This document shows positions 34,713 through 43,736 of a DNA stretch of 64,000 nucleotides, piece after piece. The notes below the pieces were generated by a model that was not told the DNA's origin, did no database searches, and worked only from the letters and a program-made list of their open reading frames with translations. The translations under genes were made by a program, and so were the position numbers. This DNA is from Clostridium acidisoli DSM 12555 (GTDB taxonomy: Bacteria > Bacillota > Clostridia > Clostridiales > Clostridiaceae). The stretch covers positions 868,001 through 932,000 of the forward strand of contig NZ_FWXH01000002.1 of the NCBI RefSeq assembly GCF_900176305.1, written 5' to 3'. Position 1 is the first letter of the stretch. The number at the start of each line of letters is the position of its first letter.

Positions 34713-34949
34713 ATGAAAAATAAATTAAAACAATTTCGTGAACTTTTGGGACTAACCCAAGGACAATTAGGTGGACTTGTAGGTGTATCAAGACAGGCGA
34801 TTAACTCTATTGAAACAGAGAAGTTTGAACCATCTATATGGTTAGCTCATGATATTGCTAAAGTATTCCATAGTACCATAGAAGATATTTTCCTTTTTGA
34901 AGAAAGTGAAAGAAAATCAAGAGCCGAACAAAGCAGGGGTGTAATTTAA
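34713..34949 (+). CDS. XRE-family transcriptional regulator
   Basis: A 78-residue single-domain HTH protein: KQFRELLGLTQGQLGGLVGVSRQAINSIETEKFEPS. The short form is typical of Cro/CI-like repressors such as YgzD/YvaO. GGAG precedes the ATG. Its stop at 34949 is directly followed by the deformylase ATG at 34950, so it is in an operon with it. Confidence 0.9.
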   Translation: MKNKLKQFRELLGLTQGQLGGLVGVSRQAINSIETEKFEPSIWLAHDIAKVFHSTIEDIFLFEESERKSRAEQSRGVI

Positions 34950-35402
34950 ATGGCATTAAGACAAATTAGATTGTTTGATGATGAAATATTGAGAAAAAAA
35001 AGCAAGATAGTTGAAGTTGTAGATGATAAAATAAGACAAATATTAAATGATATGGCTGATACTATGTATAATACAGAAAATGGCGGAGGCTTAGCTGGTC
35101 CACAGGTAGGCATATTGAAGCGATTAGTTGTAATAGATATGGGGCAAGGACTAATACAATTAGTAAATCCAAAGATAATCAATCAAGAAGGTACCCAAGA
35201 AGTTATAGAAGGATGTTTAAGCGTTCCAAATAAGTTCGGAAAGTTAATAAGACCTGAAAAAGTCACAGTACAAGCATTGAATGAAAATGGAGATGAAATT
35301 ATACTAACAGGTACAGGAAATTTAGCAAAATGTTTCTGTCATGAAATAGACCATTTAGAAGGTATTCTTTTTACTGATTTTGTTACCGAATATATAAAAT
35401 AA
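34950..35402 (+). CDS. def: Peptide deformylase
   Basis: Removes the formyl group from new proteins. The protein has 150 residues with motif 1 GGGLAGPQ (45-52; usual GxGxAAPQ), motif 2 EGCLS (Cys 89, metal ligand) and motif 3 CHEIDHLEG (His 131 and His 135). All metal ligands are present. The gene is in an operon with an XRE regulator, not with fmt, so this may be an additional copy under special control. The region downstream is AT-rich without other genes until 35582. Confidence 0.93.
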   Translation: MALRQIRLFDDEILRKKSKIVEVVDDKIRQILNDMADTMYNTENGGGLAGPQVGILKRLVVIDMGQGLIQLVNPKIINQEGTQEVIEGCLSVPNKFGKLIRPEKVTVQALNENGDEIILTGTGNLAKCFCHEIDHLEGILFTDFVTEYIK

Positions 35403-35581
35403 TACTGTTCATTATTATTTACATAATATTATCACTTTTGCCTGTTAATAATTCGTTGACATATTCAGAATTGTTTAGTAACACTACCATCTGCATAACC
35501 CTTCCAATCTTATTATTGTATTATGTTTACATTTATTATCTTTATTCACAAAAATATTAATCAACCCAATTCAAATTAAAG

Positions 35582-36211
35582 CTATATTTTTTCTAACAAA
35601 TTAACATTTCCCCTTATAATGTTAGTTAAATTTTTTTGAATAGTTTTATCATCCCAATTCCACCATTGCAGTTTTATTAATTTTACTGCTACCTCTTCAG
35701 AAAAGCGTTTTCTAATTTCTTTTGCTGGTATTCCTCCTACAATTGTATATGGAGGAACATCTCTTGTTACAACTGCCCTTGTTCCTATTATTGCACCATC
35801 CCCTATTCGAACCCCTTGCATGATTACTGCTTCATAACCAATCCAAACATCATTTCCTATTACGATATCACCATTATTATCCCATGCATCTGTAATATTA
35901 CTCACACTTAACTCCCATTCCTCATAAAATATAGGAAATGGATAAGTTGAAATTGAGGTCATATTATGGTTTCCAGATGTGAACATAAATTTAGCACCAC
36001 AGGCAATAGAACAATATTTTCCAATAATTAACTTATCATTATTAATAGGATAGTGGTATATAACATTGTTCTTTTCAAACTCTGTTGGGTCATTTACAAA
36101 ATCATTATACATGGTAAAGTCCCCAACTATAATATTAGTCCTTGTAATTGTAGATTTTAAATATACAGTTTCTTTATCACCCGTTCTTGGATATATTTTT
36201 TTGCTGTCCAT
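35582..36211 (-). CDS. Vat-like xenobiotic O-acetyltransferase (left-handed beta-helix)
   Basis: A 209-residue trimeric hexapeptide-repeat enzyme of the Vat/CatB group. The catalytic His is His 82 in SGNHNM, as in VatD; the hexapeptide stretch runs [21 protein letters not shown] and the tail ends in WWNWDDKTI. These enzymes acetylate streptogramin A or chloramphenicol. Whether this one confers resistance is not known. ATG with GGAGAAAG upstream. Monocistronic. Confidence 0.88.
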   Translation of the reverse strand: MDSKKIYPRTGDKETVYLKSTITRTNIIVGDFTMYNDFVNDPTEFEKNNVIYHYPINNDKLIIGKYCSIACGAKFMFTSGNHNMTSISTYPFPIFYEEWELSVSNITDAWDNNGDIVIGNDVWIGYEAVIMQGVRIGDGAIIGTRAVVTRDVPPYTIVGGIPAKEIRKRFSEEVAVKLIKLQWWNWDDKTIQKNLTNIIRGNVNLLEKI

Positions 36212-36354
36212 AACTTTCTCCTTATTATCTTAATTTATCTTTCAACTTGGCATTCCGATGAATAATAGTTTACAATTACATATTATTTCTTATAGTTAAT
36301 TATAACCTTATATGTAATCTATTTAAAGTGGCATATGCCATATCTAATTATTAC

Positions 36355-36666
36355 TCAAATTAGATTTAATCCGATTGTACCAACTAAAATAAAACCGATA
36401 AAAATAATTTTAGTTAAATTTATTGATTCTTTAAAAAACACAGCACCGATTACAGATAATAACACTATACCAACGCCTGACCAAATTGCATATGCAGTCC
36501 CTATTTGCAACTTCTTCAAAGCCAATGTGAGCATACTTAAACTTAAAACATAAAAAATAAGCATAACTACAGCATATTTAACATTTGAAAATCCATCTGA
36601 TAGCTTCATAAATGTTGTTCCTGAAACTTCAAAAGTTATTGCTAAAATTAAATAAATCCAACTCAA
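36355..36666 (-). CDS. SMR-family multidrug efflux protein (EmrE/YvaE-like)
   Basis: A 103-residue four-helix protein. The membrane Glu is in ITFEVSGTTFMKLSDGF (Glu 13), and the third helix contains AIWSGVGIVLLSVIGA. It is an obligate dimeric proton/drug antiporter. The order SMR after DUF5360 resembles Bacillus yvaE after yvaD, with a 3-bp gap, so the two are likely functionally linked. Confidence 0.9.
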   Translation of the reverse strand: MSWIYLILAITFEVSGTTFMKLSDGFSNVKYAVVMLIFYVLSLSMLTLALKKLQIGTAYAIWSGVGIVLLSVIGAVFFKESINLTKIIFIGFILVGTIGLNLI

Positions 36667-36669
36667 TTT

Positions 36670-37065
36670 CTAACACCTCTCCCAATTATCTATTAATAAA
36701 CCTTTTATAAAAAACAAAGGATAAATAATCAAATAAGAATTGAAAAGCCACCATATTGGATCAAAGTCACACCTTATTAACCAAAATGAAATGGCCTGCA
36801 ATCCTGAACATATAGTTAAAACAAGTGAAATCAAGCTAATTTTCTTCCATAATATATTTTTCTTATTATATAAATATAATCCATAAAATCCTGTTATGGA
36901 AATTAACATATCAAGTGGAAAAAATGACCAATTCCATACAACTAAAATAGGATTTATATAATCCTTAAATAATAAACTTTCTGGAATTAAATGAAACAGA
37001 GTAATAAACCAATAAATTACGAAACCCATATCTGTAATTAAAAAAAATTTTTTTAAGCTTTTCAT
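36670..37065 (-). CDS. DUF5360 (YvaD-like) membrane protein
   Basis: A 131-residue membrane protein with about four segments. The pattern FHLIPESLLFKDYINPILVVWNWSFFPLDML matches DUF5360, known as YvaD next to the SMR gene yvaE. The ATG at 37065 has GGAGG upstream; a longer frame to 37101 lacks one. It is cotranscribed with the SMR gene and preceded by a MarR gene. Confidence 0.75.
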   Translation of the reverse strand: MKSLKKFFLITDMGFVIYWFITLFHLIPESLLFKDYINPILVVWNWSFFPLDMLISITGFYGLYLYNKKNILWKKISLISLVLTICSGLQAISFWLIRCDFDPIWWLFNSYLIIYPLFFIKGLLIDNWERC

Positions 37066-37108
37066 TATACCTTCCTCCAATAAATTAAATAGAATAATCA
37101 ATATATAC

Positions 37109-37540
37109 TTATTGCTTTATAAGTTTATCTACTACTTTCTGCAACAGATTATCAACAATATATATTTCTTCGTTAGTTAATAAATCGCTAAAAATATTTG
37201 ACAACTTTGCATACAATTCATTATCTCCTTTAATAATTTTAATAGCTTTATCAGTAAGACTTACATAATAAATCCTCTTATCCTCTTTGGATTGTGTTTT
37301 TACTATTAATTCATTTTTCTCTAACTTCTTGACTAATGCTGAAATAGCAGGTTTTGTTAAATTAAGTTTTGTAGCCAATTCTCCTAATTTGGGAGTACCC
37401 AGTTGATAAATTGAAGTAAGATAGTAATAATCATTCATATTAAAATTACTGATTTGTGTGTCAGATAAGGTATTACTAATATTGTTAATAGATTCTTTCC
37501 AAAAATAATTTGCGATTAAAGCTATATTGTTTTCAATCAT
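37109..37540 (-). CDS. MarR-family transcriptional regulator
   Basis: A 143-residue MarR repressor: LGELATKLNLTKPAISALVKKLEKNELI and the wing TQSKEDKRIYYVSLTDKA. AAAGGTG precedes the ATG. It is followed by the DUF5360 and SMR genes on the same strand, so it likely controls that efflux pair. In Bacillus the equivalent operon has a TetR regulator instead. Confidence 0.9.
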   Translation of the reverse strand: MIENNIALIANYFWKESINNISNTLSDTQISNFNMNDYYYLTSIYQLGTPKLGELATKLNLTKPAISALVKKLEKNELIVKTQSKEDKRIYYVSLTDKAIKIIKGDNELYAKLSNIFSDLLTNEEIYIVDNLLQKVVDKLIKQ

Positions 37541-37650
37541 ATTTATTCACCTTTCTATATAAATAGTTAAACAAATTTAATTAAATTCTTTTAACTATTT
37601 TATCAAATATTTATTATCGTGTAAACTAAATTTATTCTAAAAACTAAAAA

Positions 37651-37680
37651 AAGGACATACTTTTACTAGTTGTCCATTTT
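37651..37680 (-). terminator. Intrinsic terminator after the CPBP gene
   Basis: TGGACA pairs with TGTCC, and TTTTTTTAG follows on the minus strand. It lies 11-40 bp beyond the CPBP stop at 37691. Confidence 0.7.
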
Positions 37681-37690
37681 TATATTCTTG

Positions 37691-38380
37691 TTATTTCAAT
37701 GGTTTTCTAATCATATCAAAAGCAATACATAATAAAACTATTAATCTTATAATCCAAAAAATAACTGAGTACATATTAAAATTCTTCATAAAATCATTAA
37801 AGCAAATTGCCATCACAAAATTATCAAAGCTATGATACAAGATTATCATTAATAGACTACCTCTCGTATTATTGTACACCCATGTAAACAAAATTGTTAA
37901 CCAAATAGTTTCCAAAAGATAGCTAATAAAACTCATATCATACCCAGAAATATGAAAATAGAACATAGGTATATGCCAACTTGCCCAAATAGTTCCTAAT
38001 ATTATGCTTGATGTAAGAGGGTTAAACTTATTTTGTAGTTTAGGTAATACAAATCCTCTCCAACCAATTTCTTCTCCAACTGGACCACCAAAAATCATAA
38101 TAACCAAGAAGCAACCCAGTATTGCAAGAGGTGAAGTAAGTTGAAAGCTTGAAATATGATTGTTAATGTAAATTTTATAATTTACTCCAATTGCACTACA
38201 AATAAATTCTGGTATATATATCGACATTGCTGTATATAAAAATACAAAGGCATAGAAAAATGGATTAACATTCCATATAGTTAACTTTTTTAATATCTTT
38301 TTCATGCCATTAATTCCATAATAATAACCAGTAAAAATTGTAGCCATAACACTTGGCATAAATGAACCTACTATACGCAA
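37691..38380 (-). CDS. CPBP intramembrane metalloprotease, damaged 5' end
   Basis: A CPBP (Abi) family membrane protein. The catalytic motif EEIGWRGF is intact, as is WASWHIP and the later HSFDN. The visible frame begins at TTG 38380 without a good ribosome site. Further upstream, the same frame continues and encodes another membrane helix (TWILWSIAFTS) but contains a TAA at 38480-38482 and has no ATG. An AGGAAG lies near 38506-38511. The real start codon seems mutated (ATA in place of ATG), so expression is doubtful. Members act in protein processing or immunity-like roles in bacteria. Confidence 0.6.
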   Translation of the reverse strand: MRIVGSFMPSVMATIFTGYYYGINGMKKILKKLTIWNVNPFFYAFVFLYTAMSIYIPEFICSAIGVNYKIYINNHISSFQLTSPLAILGCFLVIMIFGGPVGEEIGWRGFVLPKLQNKFNPLTSSIILGTIWASWHIPMFYFHISGYDMSFISYLLETIWLTILFTWVYNNTRGSLLMIILYHSFDNFVMAICFNDFMKNFNMYSVIFWIIRLIVLLCIAFDMIRKPLK

Positions 38381-38571
38381 AGTCCCATTTAAACTTAAAC
38401 TTGTTGAAGTAAATGCAATACTCCATAATATCCAAGTAAATAGAAAAGTTATAATTAAATAAAATATTATTATTTTATTTTATTTTAATTTTATTATTAT
38501 AATCACTTCCTGTAAATATATTTACCCTACCATTTATTCAGAGGGTCAATATTCTAAACACGATAAATTAA

Positions 38572-39177
38572 TTATTCGTACATTTTGGAAAAGGGATCAT
38601 AATTACTGTCTTCATTCCATAAATATTCAATACCTTTGCTAATTTCTAATGCTTTTTCTTTTCCCATTAAATCTTCTATAAAACCCAATGCCATATCTAT
38701 TCCTGCCGATACTCCAGAAGATGTATATATGTTGCCATCCTTTACCCATCTTGCTTCTTTTACCCATAGTACATCTTCATTTTGTTCTGTAACCCAGTTA
38801 AATGCTCTTTTATTTGTTGTAGCTCTTTTTCCATTTAAAATTCCTGCTTTGGCAAGTAAAGCTGAACCTGTACATACACTAATTATGTATTTTGATTGTT
38901 TAGAAATATTTTCAATGAAGTTAATAAAATCATTATCATGAACCTTTTCTCTTGTACCGCTTCCGCCAGGCACAAATAAAATTTTCAAAGTATCATCATC
39001 TCTTGTATATAAATTAGTCTCTACCCTTACCTTTTGAGAGCTTTCAACAATTCCACCATCAACCGATATAAAATTCAATTTAAAAACCTCTGGCAATTTT
39101 CCAAGTATTTCAACAGGACCAAATACATCTAAAGTTTCAAATTTATCAAATAAAAGTATATCAACTCTATAAATCAT
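38572..39177 (-). CDS. DJ-1/PfpI-family (isonitrile hydratase-like) protein
   Basis: A 201-residue protein of the ThiJ/PfpI superfamily. The nucleophile Cys elbow is [21 protein letters not shown] (Cys at about residue 101). The N-terminus [21 protein letters not shown] is like isonitrile hydratase and transcriptional AraC-type N-domains. The exact reaction is not known; candidates are glyoxalase III-like or amidase activity. GGGGAG precedes the ATG. It may be transcribed with the GNAT gene upstream (23-bp gap). Confidence 0.82.
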   Translation of the reverse strand: MIYRVDILLFDKFETLDVFGPVEILGKLPEVFKLNFISVDGGIVESSQKVRVETNLYTRDDDTLKILFVPGGSGTREKVHDNDFINFIENISKQSKYIISVCTGSALLAKAGILNGKRATTNKRAFNWVTEQNEDVLWVKEARWVKDGNIYTSSGVSAGIDMALGFIEDLMGKEKALEISKGIEYLWNEDSNYDPFSKMYE

Positions 39178-39200
39178 GTTATCAACTCCCCATTTTATAA

Positions 39201-39632
39201 TTAAATATTGTTATCATTAATACTTTTATTTCTGTATACTAAATCATTTCGTTCTTTAAATCCTTGTGATTTCCAAAAAGAATTTCCCAATTCATTTGTC
39301 TCAAAAGCCACTAAGGCAACCTTATTAATTCCTTGCTCTTTTAATGCCTCAATTGCAGTATTCACTAATTTTGTACCTATCCCCTGCTTACGGACAGTAT
39401 TACTAACTGCTGTATGATATATATATCCTCTTCTCCCATCATGTCCACTCAAAATAACACCAACTATTTTATTTTGAACTTCTGCAACAAAGCAAGTTTC
39501 AGGATTTCTTTTAAGATATTCTTCAATACCTTCTTTTGAATCATCTACATTCCTCATACCCATCCCAGGTGTATTATTCCATAACTCATATACTGCTTTG
39601 TAATCATCAATAGTCATTTTTCTTATCTTCAT
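39201..39632 (-). CDS. GNAT-family N-acetyltransferase
   Basis: A 143-residue acetyltransferase with [24 protein letters not shown] (acetyl-CoA loop) and [12 protein letters not shown]. The full sequence is RimI-like; the substrate is unknown. GGAAGG precedes the ATG. It is 23 bp upstream of the DJ-1-like gene in the same direction. Confidence 0.88.
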   Translation of the reverse strand: MKIRKMTIDDYKAVYELWNNTPGMGMRNVDDSKEGIEEYLKRNPETCFVAEVQNKIVGVILSGHDGRRGYIYHTAVSNTVRKQGIGTKLVNTAIEALKEQGINKVALVAFETNELGNSFWKSQGFKERNDLVYRNKSINDNNI

Positions 39633-39734
39633 AACCTTCCCCCCTTTATATAAATAGCCTAACTACCTATCACTACTAGTTATAACTATTAAGGAACATT
39701 AAGCATTAATTTTGTCTAAATATTATTGATATAT

Positions 39735-40598
39735 TTATTTTGCATTTCTAGGTAATAGATGAACATCCTTTAAGAATTTCAAACTGTTATTTGCTTCAAT
39801 TTCATTATATTTAACCTTCATATTGCAAGCTACATCCTTCGCAATATAATCAAATAAATCACACATAATAAAAACTGATTTCCAAATGCTTTCGACTTGT
39901 CCAGAAGGATATGTTTTTAAAAATATGTCCCACGTCTCGTCTTTTAACCATCTATACATATACTTACCTGATTTTCCAACGCTAACAGTAAAATTTGTAG
40001 AAAAGCCTATTTTCCACTCCATTAAACGAATCAACTGTGGGCGGACACAATAATTTAGCATGTCCATTACATAAGGTATTTCTTCTCGCCATAATCCTTT
40101 GGCAACATTATTAAGACACCACCAAAATTCATTACAAGTATCATAAAAATTATTCTTAGTTGGTTTCTTCACCCAATAATCCTTATCCGTTGCCTCTGGC
40201 ACATTAGGCAAACATTTATCTTTGTCAAGTAATACTTTACAAAGTTTGTCATTTTCAATTTCTTTTAGCACATATGATAATGTACCTACATGTAAGTCAA
40301 GACGGTTTCCGTCAGTAAATTGAATAAGCCATCCATAAGAATTATCAACATCATTTTCATAATAGGAATTTTCATCCGGATATTGCATATATAATCTTTT
40401 TCCAAATTGATCTATCCAGTTTTTCTGTTCACGAAATGGCTTAGTTTCATTAACAACATATACAATATCATAATCCTGAAAAATATCTTTAACAGTATTT
40501 TGATTTGTCCTTAAACCATTCATAACAACTGCACGAACTATTTCATCATTTTCTGCAACCTTCAATATTAAATTGAACATTTCTTGCTCTGTACGCAT
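39735..40598 (-). CDS. Aminoglycoside 6-adenylyltransferase (ANT(6))-family protein
   Basis: A 287-residue nucleotidyltransferase of the AadE/AAD_S6 family, normal length. The key motif near residue 26 is NGLRTN (NGSRxN in most ANT(6) enzymes) with the metal pair in DYDIVYVV (residues 43-45), DGNRLDLHVG (third Asp) and KSGKYMYRWLKDETWDIFLKTYPSG. The Ser-to-Leu change at the GS element may affect ATP phosphate contacts, so streptomycin resistance should not be assumed. GAGGAG-like AGGAGTG precedes the ATG. Divergent from the TetR operon. Confidence 0.88.
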   Translation of the reverse strand: MRTEQEMFNLILKVAENDEIVRAVVMNGLRTNQNTVKDIFQDYDIVYVVNETKPFREQKNWIDQFGKRLYMQYPDENSYYENDVDNSYGWLIQFTDGNRLDLHVGTLSYVLKEIENDKLCKVLLDKDKCLPNVPEATDKDYWVKKPTKNNFYDTCNEFWWCLNNVAKGLWREEIPYVMDMLNYCVRPQLIRLMEWKIGFSTNFTVSVGKSGKYMYRWLKDETWDIFLKTYPSGQVESIWKSVFIMCDLFDYIAKDVACNMKVKYNEIEANNSLKFLKDVHLLPRNAK

Positions 40599-40712
40599 TT
40601 TACACTCCTCACATCTATAATTTATTTAATTCATCAGTAATAATATAATTATATCACCCATAATCCTTTGTTAACCACAACTTTTTCTAATATTTACAGT
40701 TTAGGGAATGCA

Positions 40713-40775
40713 TTGACATTAAATTGTAAATTTGATATTATATTACCAATGGTAATTACCATTGGTAATATAATA
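40713..40775 (+). promoter_or_regulatory. TetR promoter with 40-bp perfect palindromic operator
   Basis: TTGACA (40713-40718) and TATTAT (40736-40741) are 17 bases apart. A perfect 40-bp palindrome, 40736-40775, begins at the -10 box. Its centre is formed by two abutting 13-bp palindromes, TTACCAATGGTAA and TTACCATTGGTAA. A repressor bound here would block polymerase. The regulator gene starts at 40788, 12 bp on. Confidence 0.85.
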
Positions 40776-40787
40776 AGAGGTGTGAGT

Positions 40788-41393
40788 ATGGAATCAAGTA
40801 GAAAAAATGTAAGCAAAGAAGTAATAATAGAAACAACATTGAAATTAATTGAAGAAAAGGAAGGAATTAAAGATGTTAATTTAAGAGCTATTGCAAAAAA
40901 AATTGGGTGTTCTCATGCAAATTTATATAATTATTTTAATAGTCTAGATGAAATATTTTGGGAATCACTTGGACAAACGCTACTTATTATGATTGACTAT
41001 TGTGAAGGTAACTTGAGCTGCGAAAACAATCCAGAAGAAAATTTATATTTATTGTTAGCAAATTTAGTTGATTTTTCAATTAGCCATCCTGGATGGTATA
41101 GACTAATATGGCTTGAATCTATTGGCGGAAGTCCCTCCTTTGAAGTTGTTGAAAAATTACATACACCTGGTGAAAAATTAAAGAAACTAATTATAAAAGC
41201 AAGTAATAATAACCTTTCCAAAGAAAAATCAAATTTAATTTATGATATTCTACACAGCTATCTTCATGGTGAGTTATGCAAATGGATTAATAATCGAAGT
41301 TTTATAAATAACATAGCAGAAACAAAAACACGAATATTTTCAAACCTTAAATATTTATATAGATTATTAATTAAGGAAGAATTTACGATATGA
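40788..41393 (+). CDS. TetR-family transcriptional regulator
   Basis: A 201-residue TetR repressor. The HTH is VNLRAIAKKIGCSHANLYNYFNSLDEI; the C-terminal ligand domain includes HPGWYRLIWLESIGG and SYLHGELCKWI. The ATG at 40788 has GAGGTG five bases upstream; the reading frame is open for 40 codons more without a start. The 40-bp operator is just upstream. The stop overlaps the next gene by 4 bp, so the membrane protein gene is translationally coupled and probably regulated. Confidence 0.92.
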   Translation: MESSRKNVSKEVIIETTLKLIEEKEGIKDVNLRAIAKKIGCSHANLYNYFNSLDEIFWESLGQTLLIMIDYCEGNLSCENNPEENLYLLLANLVDFSISHPGWYRLIWLESIGGSPSFEVVEKLHTPGEKLKKLIIKASNNNLSKEKSNLIYDILHSYLHGELCKWINNRSFINNIAETKTRIFSNLKYLYRLLIKEEFTI

Positions 41394-42199
41394 AATCTTT
41401 AAGAAGAAACTGGTGGAAAGTTATTATAATTGTTTCTGTATGTGTTCTTTTGGATTTATCGCTGCACTTGTTAATGTCCTCAATTATTCCATCAAATACA
41501 TCTGTATTTAAACCAAGCATTTTTGTAAAAAAAGGTTTGTTAGTACCATCACTTTTTGCATACTCATTTATAGATTTTGGTCTTTTATCCATGCTATTTA
41601 TTTTTATCCAAGACAATTTACCTAACAAAAAGTGGATTAAAGGCTTTTTGTACGGACTTTCCTTTGGTGCTTTATATTTTACAGGAATGTTTGAAGGAAT
41701 TTTAATATTAAATGATACAATACTTAATTCTTTCTTAACGGGCATTGCAGATTTAATTCCTATTTTATTTATGGGTATCCTACTTGGGGTTTTTACTGGA
41801 ACCTACACAACTAAAAATCAAGAAGACCAAAATGTTTTTACAATTATAATTGTCACATTATTTTTTATCATTGGAAGATACTTTTCATACTCTATACTAA
41901 ACATCAATTCAGCATATATAATTAAGCCCCTTGGAACATTTGTATGGACTCTATGCCAAGGCCTATGTATAGGCATACTCTACTTTATTTTAGAATCAGG
42001 CATTAGAGGTAAATCAATCATTTTGCAGGCATTATTTTTTGGAGTTGTAATTTTTGGATTAAACTGGCTAGTATATCATCTTTTTCTTTCAATAATAGCA
42101 GAAGTATCCTTTATTGATATCTTTAAACGTGTTGGAATAGATGTTTTATTCACAACATTTGGTGTACTTGTATGTAAAAAGTTATATGCTAAAAAATAA
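41390..42199 (+). CDS. Polytopic membrane protein, family not recognised (paralog 1)
   Basis: A 269-residue membrane protein with about eight hydrophobic segments (10-30, 47-72, 84-105, 113-133, 148-166, 178-200, 212-236 and 240-262). I do not recognise the family. Shared features with the next gene: a GMFEG or GMIEG motif near residue 100, IGRYF/VGRYLF near 160, and TFVWTLCQGLCIG/TFIWTFLMGLCIG near 180. It overlaps the TetR stop codon by 4 bp, so it is the main candidate target of the TetR switch. It may move a lipid-soluble toxin or be an enzyme of membrane substrates. Confidence 0.75.
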   Translation: MKSLRRNWWKVIIIVSVCVLLDLSLHLLMSSIIPSNTSVFKPSIFVKKGLLVPSLFAYSFIDFGLLSMLFIFIQDNLPNKKWIKGFLYGLSFGALYFTGMFEGILILNDTILNSFLTGIADLIPILFMGILLGVFTGTYTTKNQEDQNVFTIIIVTLFFIIGRYFSYSILNINSAYIIKPLGTFVWTLCQGLCIGILYFILESGIRGKSIILQALFFGVVIFGLNWLVYHLFLSIIAEVSFIDIFKRVGIDVLFTTFGVLVCKKLYAKK

Positions 42200-42298
42200 T
42201 TGACTTCTGAAACTGTTTTTGGAATTAAAAAACATAATTAATCCTGCATATTATTCTTCATCATTTATGTCAAATATATTAGGAAAGGAATTTTTATT

Positions 42299-43135
42299 AT
42301 GAAATGTATTAATAAAATGAAATATATTATTATAGTTGCCTTTTGTTCTATTCTTGATATGAGCTTCCATGTAATGACTTCAAAAATCAGCACCATTCCA
42401 AATATCAGTAACTTTAGTATTCTTACTAAAGTCATTGGAGTTACTCAATCAGCCATATTATGGATTCTTATTGCCTTTTCAAGTGTAGCATATGTGTTTT
42501 ACTTATATAAAAATAAATTGCCAGGTGTAAACAACACTTTAAAAGGACTACGCTATGGTAGTACAATAAGTTTACTTTGGTTATTTGGAATGATAGAAGG
42601 GGTTTCTCTTGTGGGGAATACATTAATCCACGAAACTGTGATGGGTTTATGTGATGCTTTTCCTATAATAGTGATGGGATTATTACTTTGCAAATTTACA
42701 ACTGAAAGAACTGCCATAAAACAGAAAAATAATTCTTTCAATCCGTGTACTATCTTATTATCTGTTTTTATTTTTTCTATTGTTTTTTTAGTAGGACGGT
42801 ACTTATTCTATTTTACAAGAATTATTGAATCTGGTTATGAAACAAGGCCATATTCTACCTTTATTTGGACTTTTTTAATGGGATTATGTATAGGTGTTAC
42901 ATATATATCATTAGGTAAATCAACACAATCTTCATCAATAATTTTAAGTTCAGTAAAGTTTGGAGCAACAATTTTTGGAATAAACTGGTCTGTATTTCTT
43001 GTATTTATGCCTATTATATACGAAGGAACTTTAATTAAATTTATTATAAGATGTACCATAGATATAATATTAGTTATTTTAGGTTATTACATCTCAGCAT
43101 CATTAGAAAAACTAATAACTAAGAAAATGCTTTAA
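42299..43135 (+). CDS. Polytopic membrane protein, family not recognised (paralog 2)
   Basis: A 278-residue paralog of the previous gene with the same segment layout and the shared motifs GMIEG, VGRYLFYF and WTFLMGLCIG. AGGAAAGG precedes the ATG. The gap to paralog 1 is 100 bp without a terminator, so cotranscription from the TetR promoter is likely. The pair could form a heterodimer, as many small drug transporters do; this is inference. Confidence 0.75.
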   Translation: MKCINKMKYIIIVAFCSILDMSFHVMTSKISTIPNISNFSILTKVIGVTQSAILWILIAFSSVAYVFYLYKNKLPGVNNTLKGLRYGSTISLLWLFGMIEGVSLVGNTLIHETVMGLCDAFPIIVMGLLLCKFTTERTAIKQKNNSFNPCTILLSVFIFSIVFLVGRYLFYFTRIIESGYETRPYSTFIWTFLMGLCIGVTYISLGKSTQSSSIILSSVKFGATIFGINWSVFLVFMPIIYEGTLIKFIIRCTIDIILVILGYYISASLEKLITKKML

Positions 43136-43183
43136 ATAATAAAATATAAACTTTAATTGCTGCCGGTATTTTATGCCTACTCC

Positions 43184-43705
43184 TTAGCATTTAAAAATGT
43201 ATAAGTGTCCATTTTTTGCTTTTCCAAATCTTGGTCCATTAAACCCTTTAGAGATAAGCGATTTCCTCAAATACCACATTAAAGCTCCATGACTTACTAT
43301 CAATATATTTTTTTCATATTTATTTAAAATATCAGAAATAAAATCATTTGCTCTTTTTTCATCAATATGTTTACGTGAAAAATACCATTGAAATCTTCCC
43401 AGTGTGTTCCAAATTATGAAAGGAATTTTTATATTTGTATCAAATAATGGTAATATTTCAACTTCTCTTAATAATTTAGTTTCAATTATTTTATCACCAA
43501 AAACTGTTTTTGCAGTATAAACTGCTCTTGATAAATCACTTGTATAACATATCTGCCACTCCTTCTTATCTATATCTATAGCATTTGATCTTGTCATAGC
43601 AACATTGTATCTGTTTTGCCATTGTTTAAACTCTTCTGATGACATAAGCGTAAGTGCTTTAGAAGATTGAATAACTTCAAAATGCCTGATTAACCCAATT
43701 TTCAT
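43184..43705 (-). CDS. Histidine phosphatase-family protein
   Basis: A 173-residue phosphoglycerate-mutase-like enzyme. The catalytic His is in GLIRHFEV (RHG class, third residue Phe), the second His in LIVSHGALM. A middle Glu is in REVEILP. The substrate is unknown. It is downstream of a HAD gene, with a gap of 31 bp, and the two may be cotranscribed. Confidence 0.85.
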   Translation of the reverse strand: MKIGLIRHFEVIQSSKALTLMSSEEFKQWQNRYNVAMTRSNAIDIDKKEWQICYTSDLSRAVYTAKTVFGDKIIETKLLREVEILPLFDTNIKIPFIIWNTLGRFQWYFSRKHIDEKRANDFISDILNKYEKNILIVSHGALMWYLRKSLISKGFNGPRFGKAKNGHLYIFKC

Positions 43706-43736
43706 ATATCAATTTCCTTCCCTTAATCTGAATTTA

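Noticed and set aside
35403-35581. Possible small gene after the deformylase
   Set aside because: No frame with a ribosome site is present in this AT-rich gap.
38478-38506. Phase variation through the AAAAT repeat before the CPBP gene
   Set aside because: The frame of the repeat already contains TAA, and removing one or two units does not give an open frame with a start, so a switch is unlikely.
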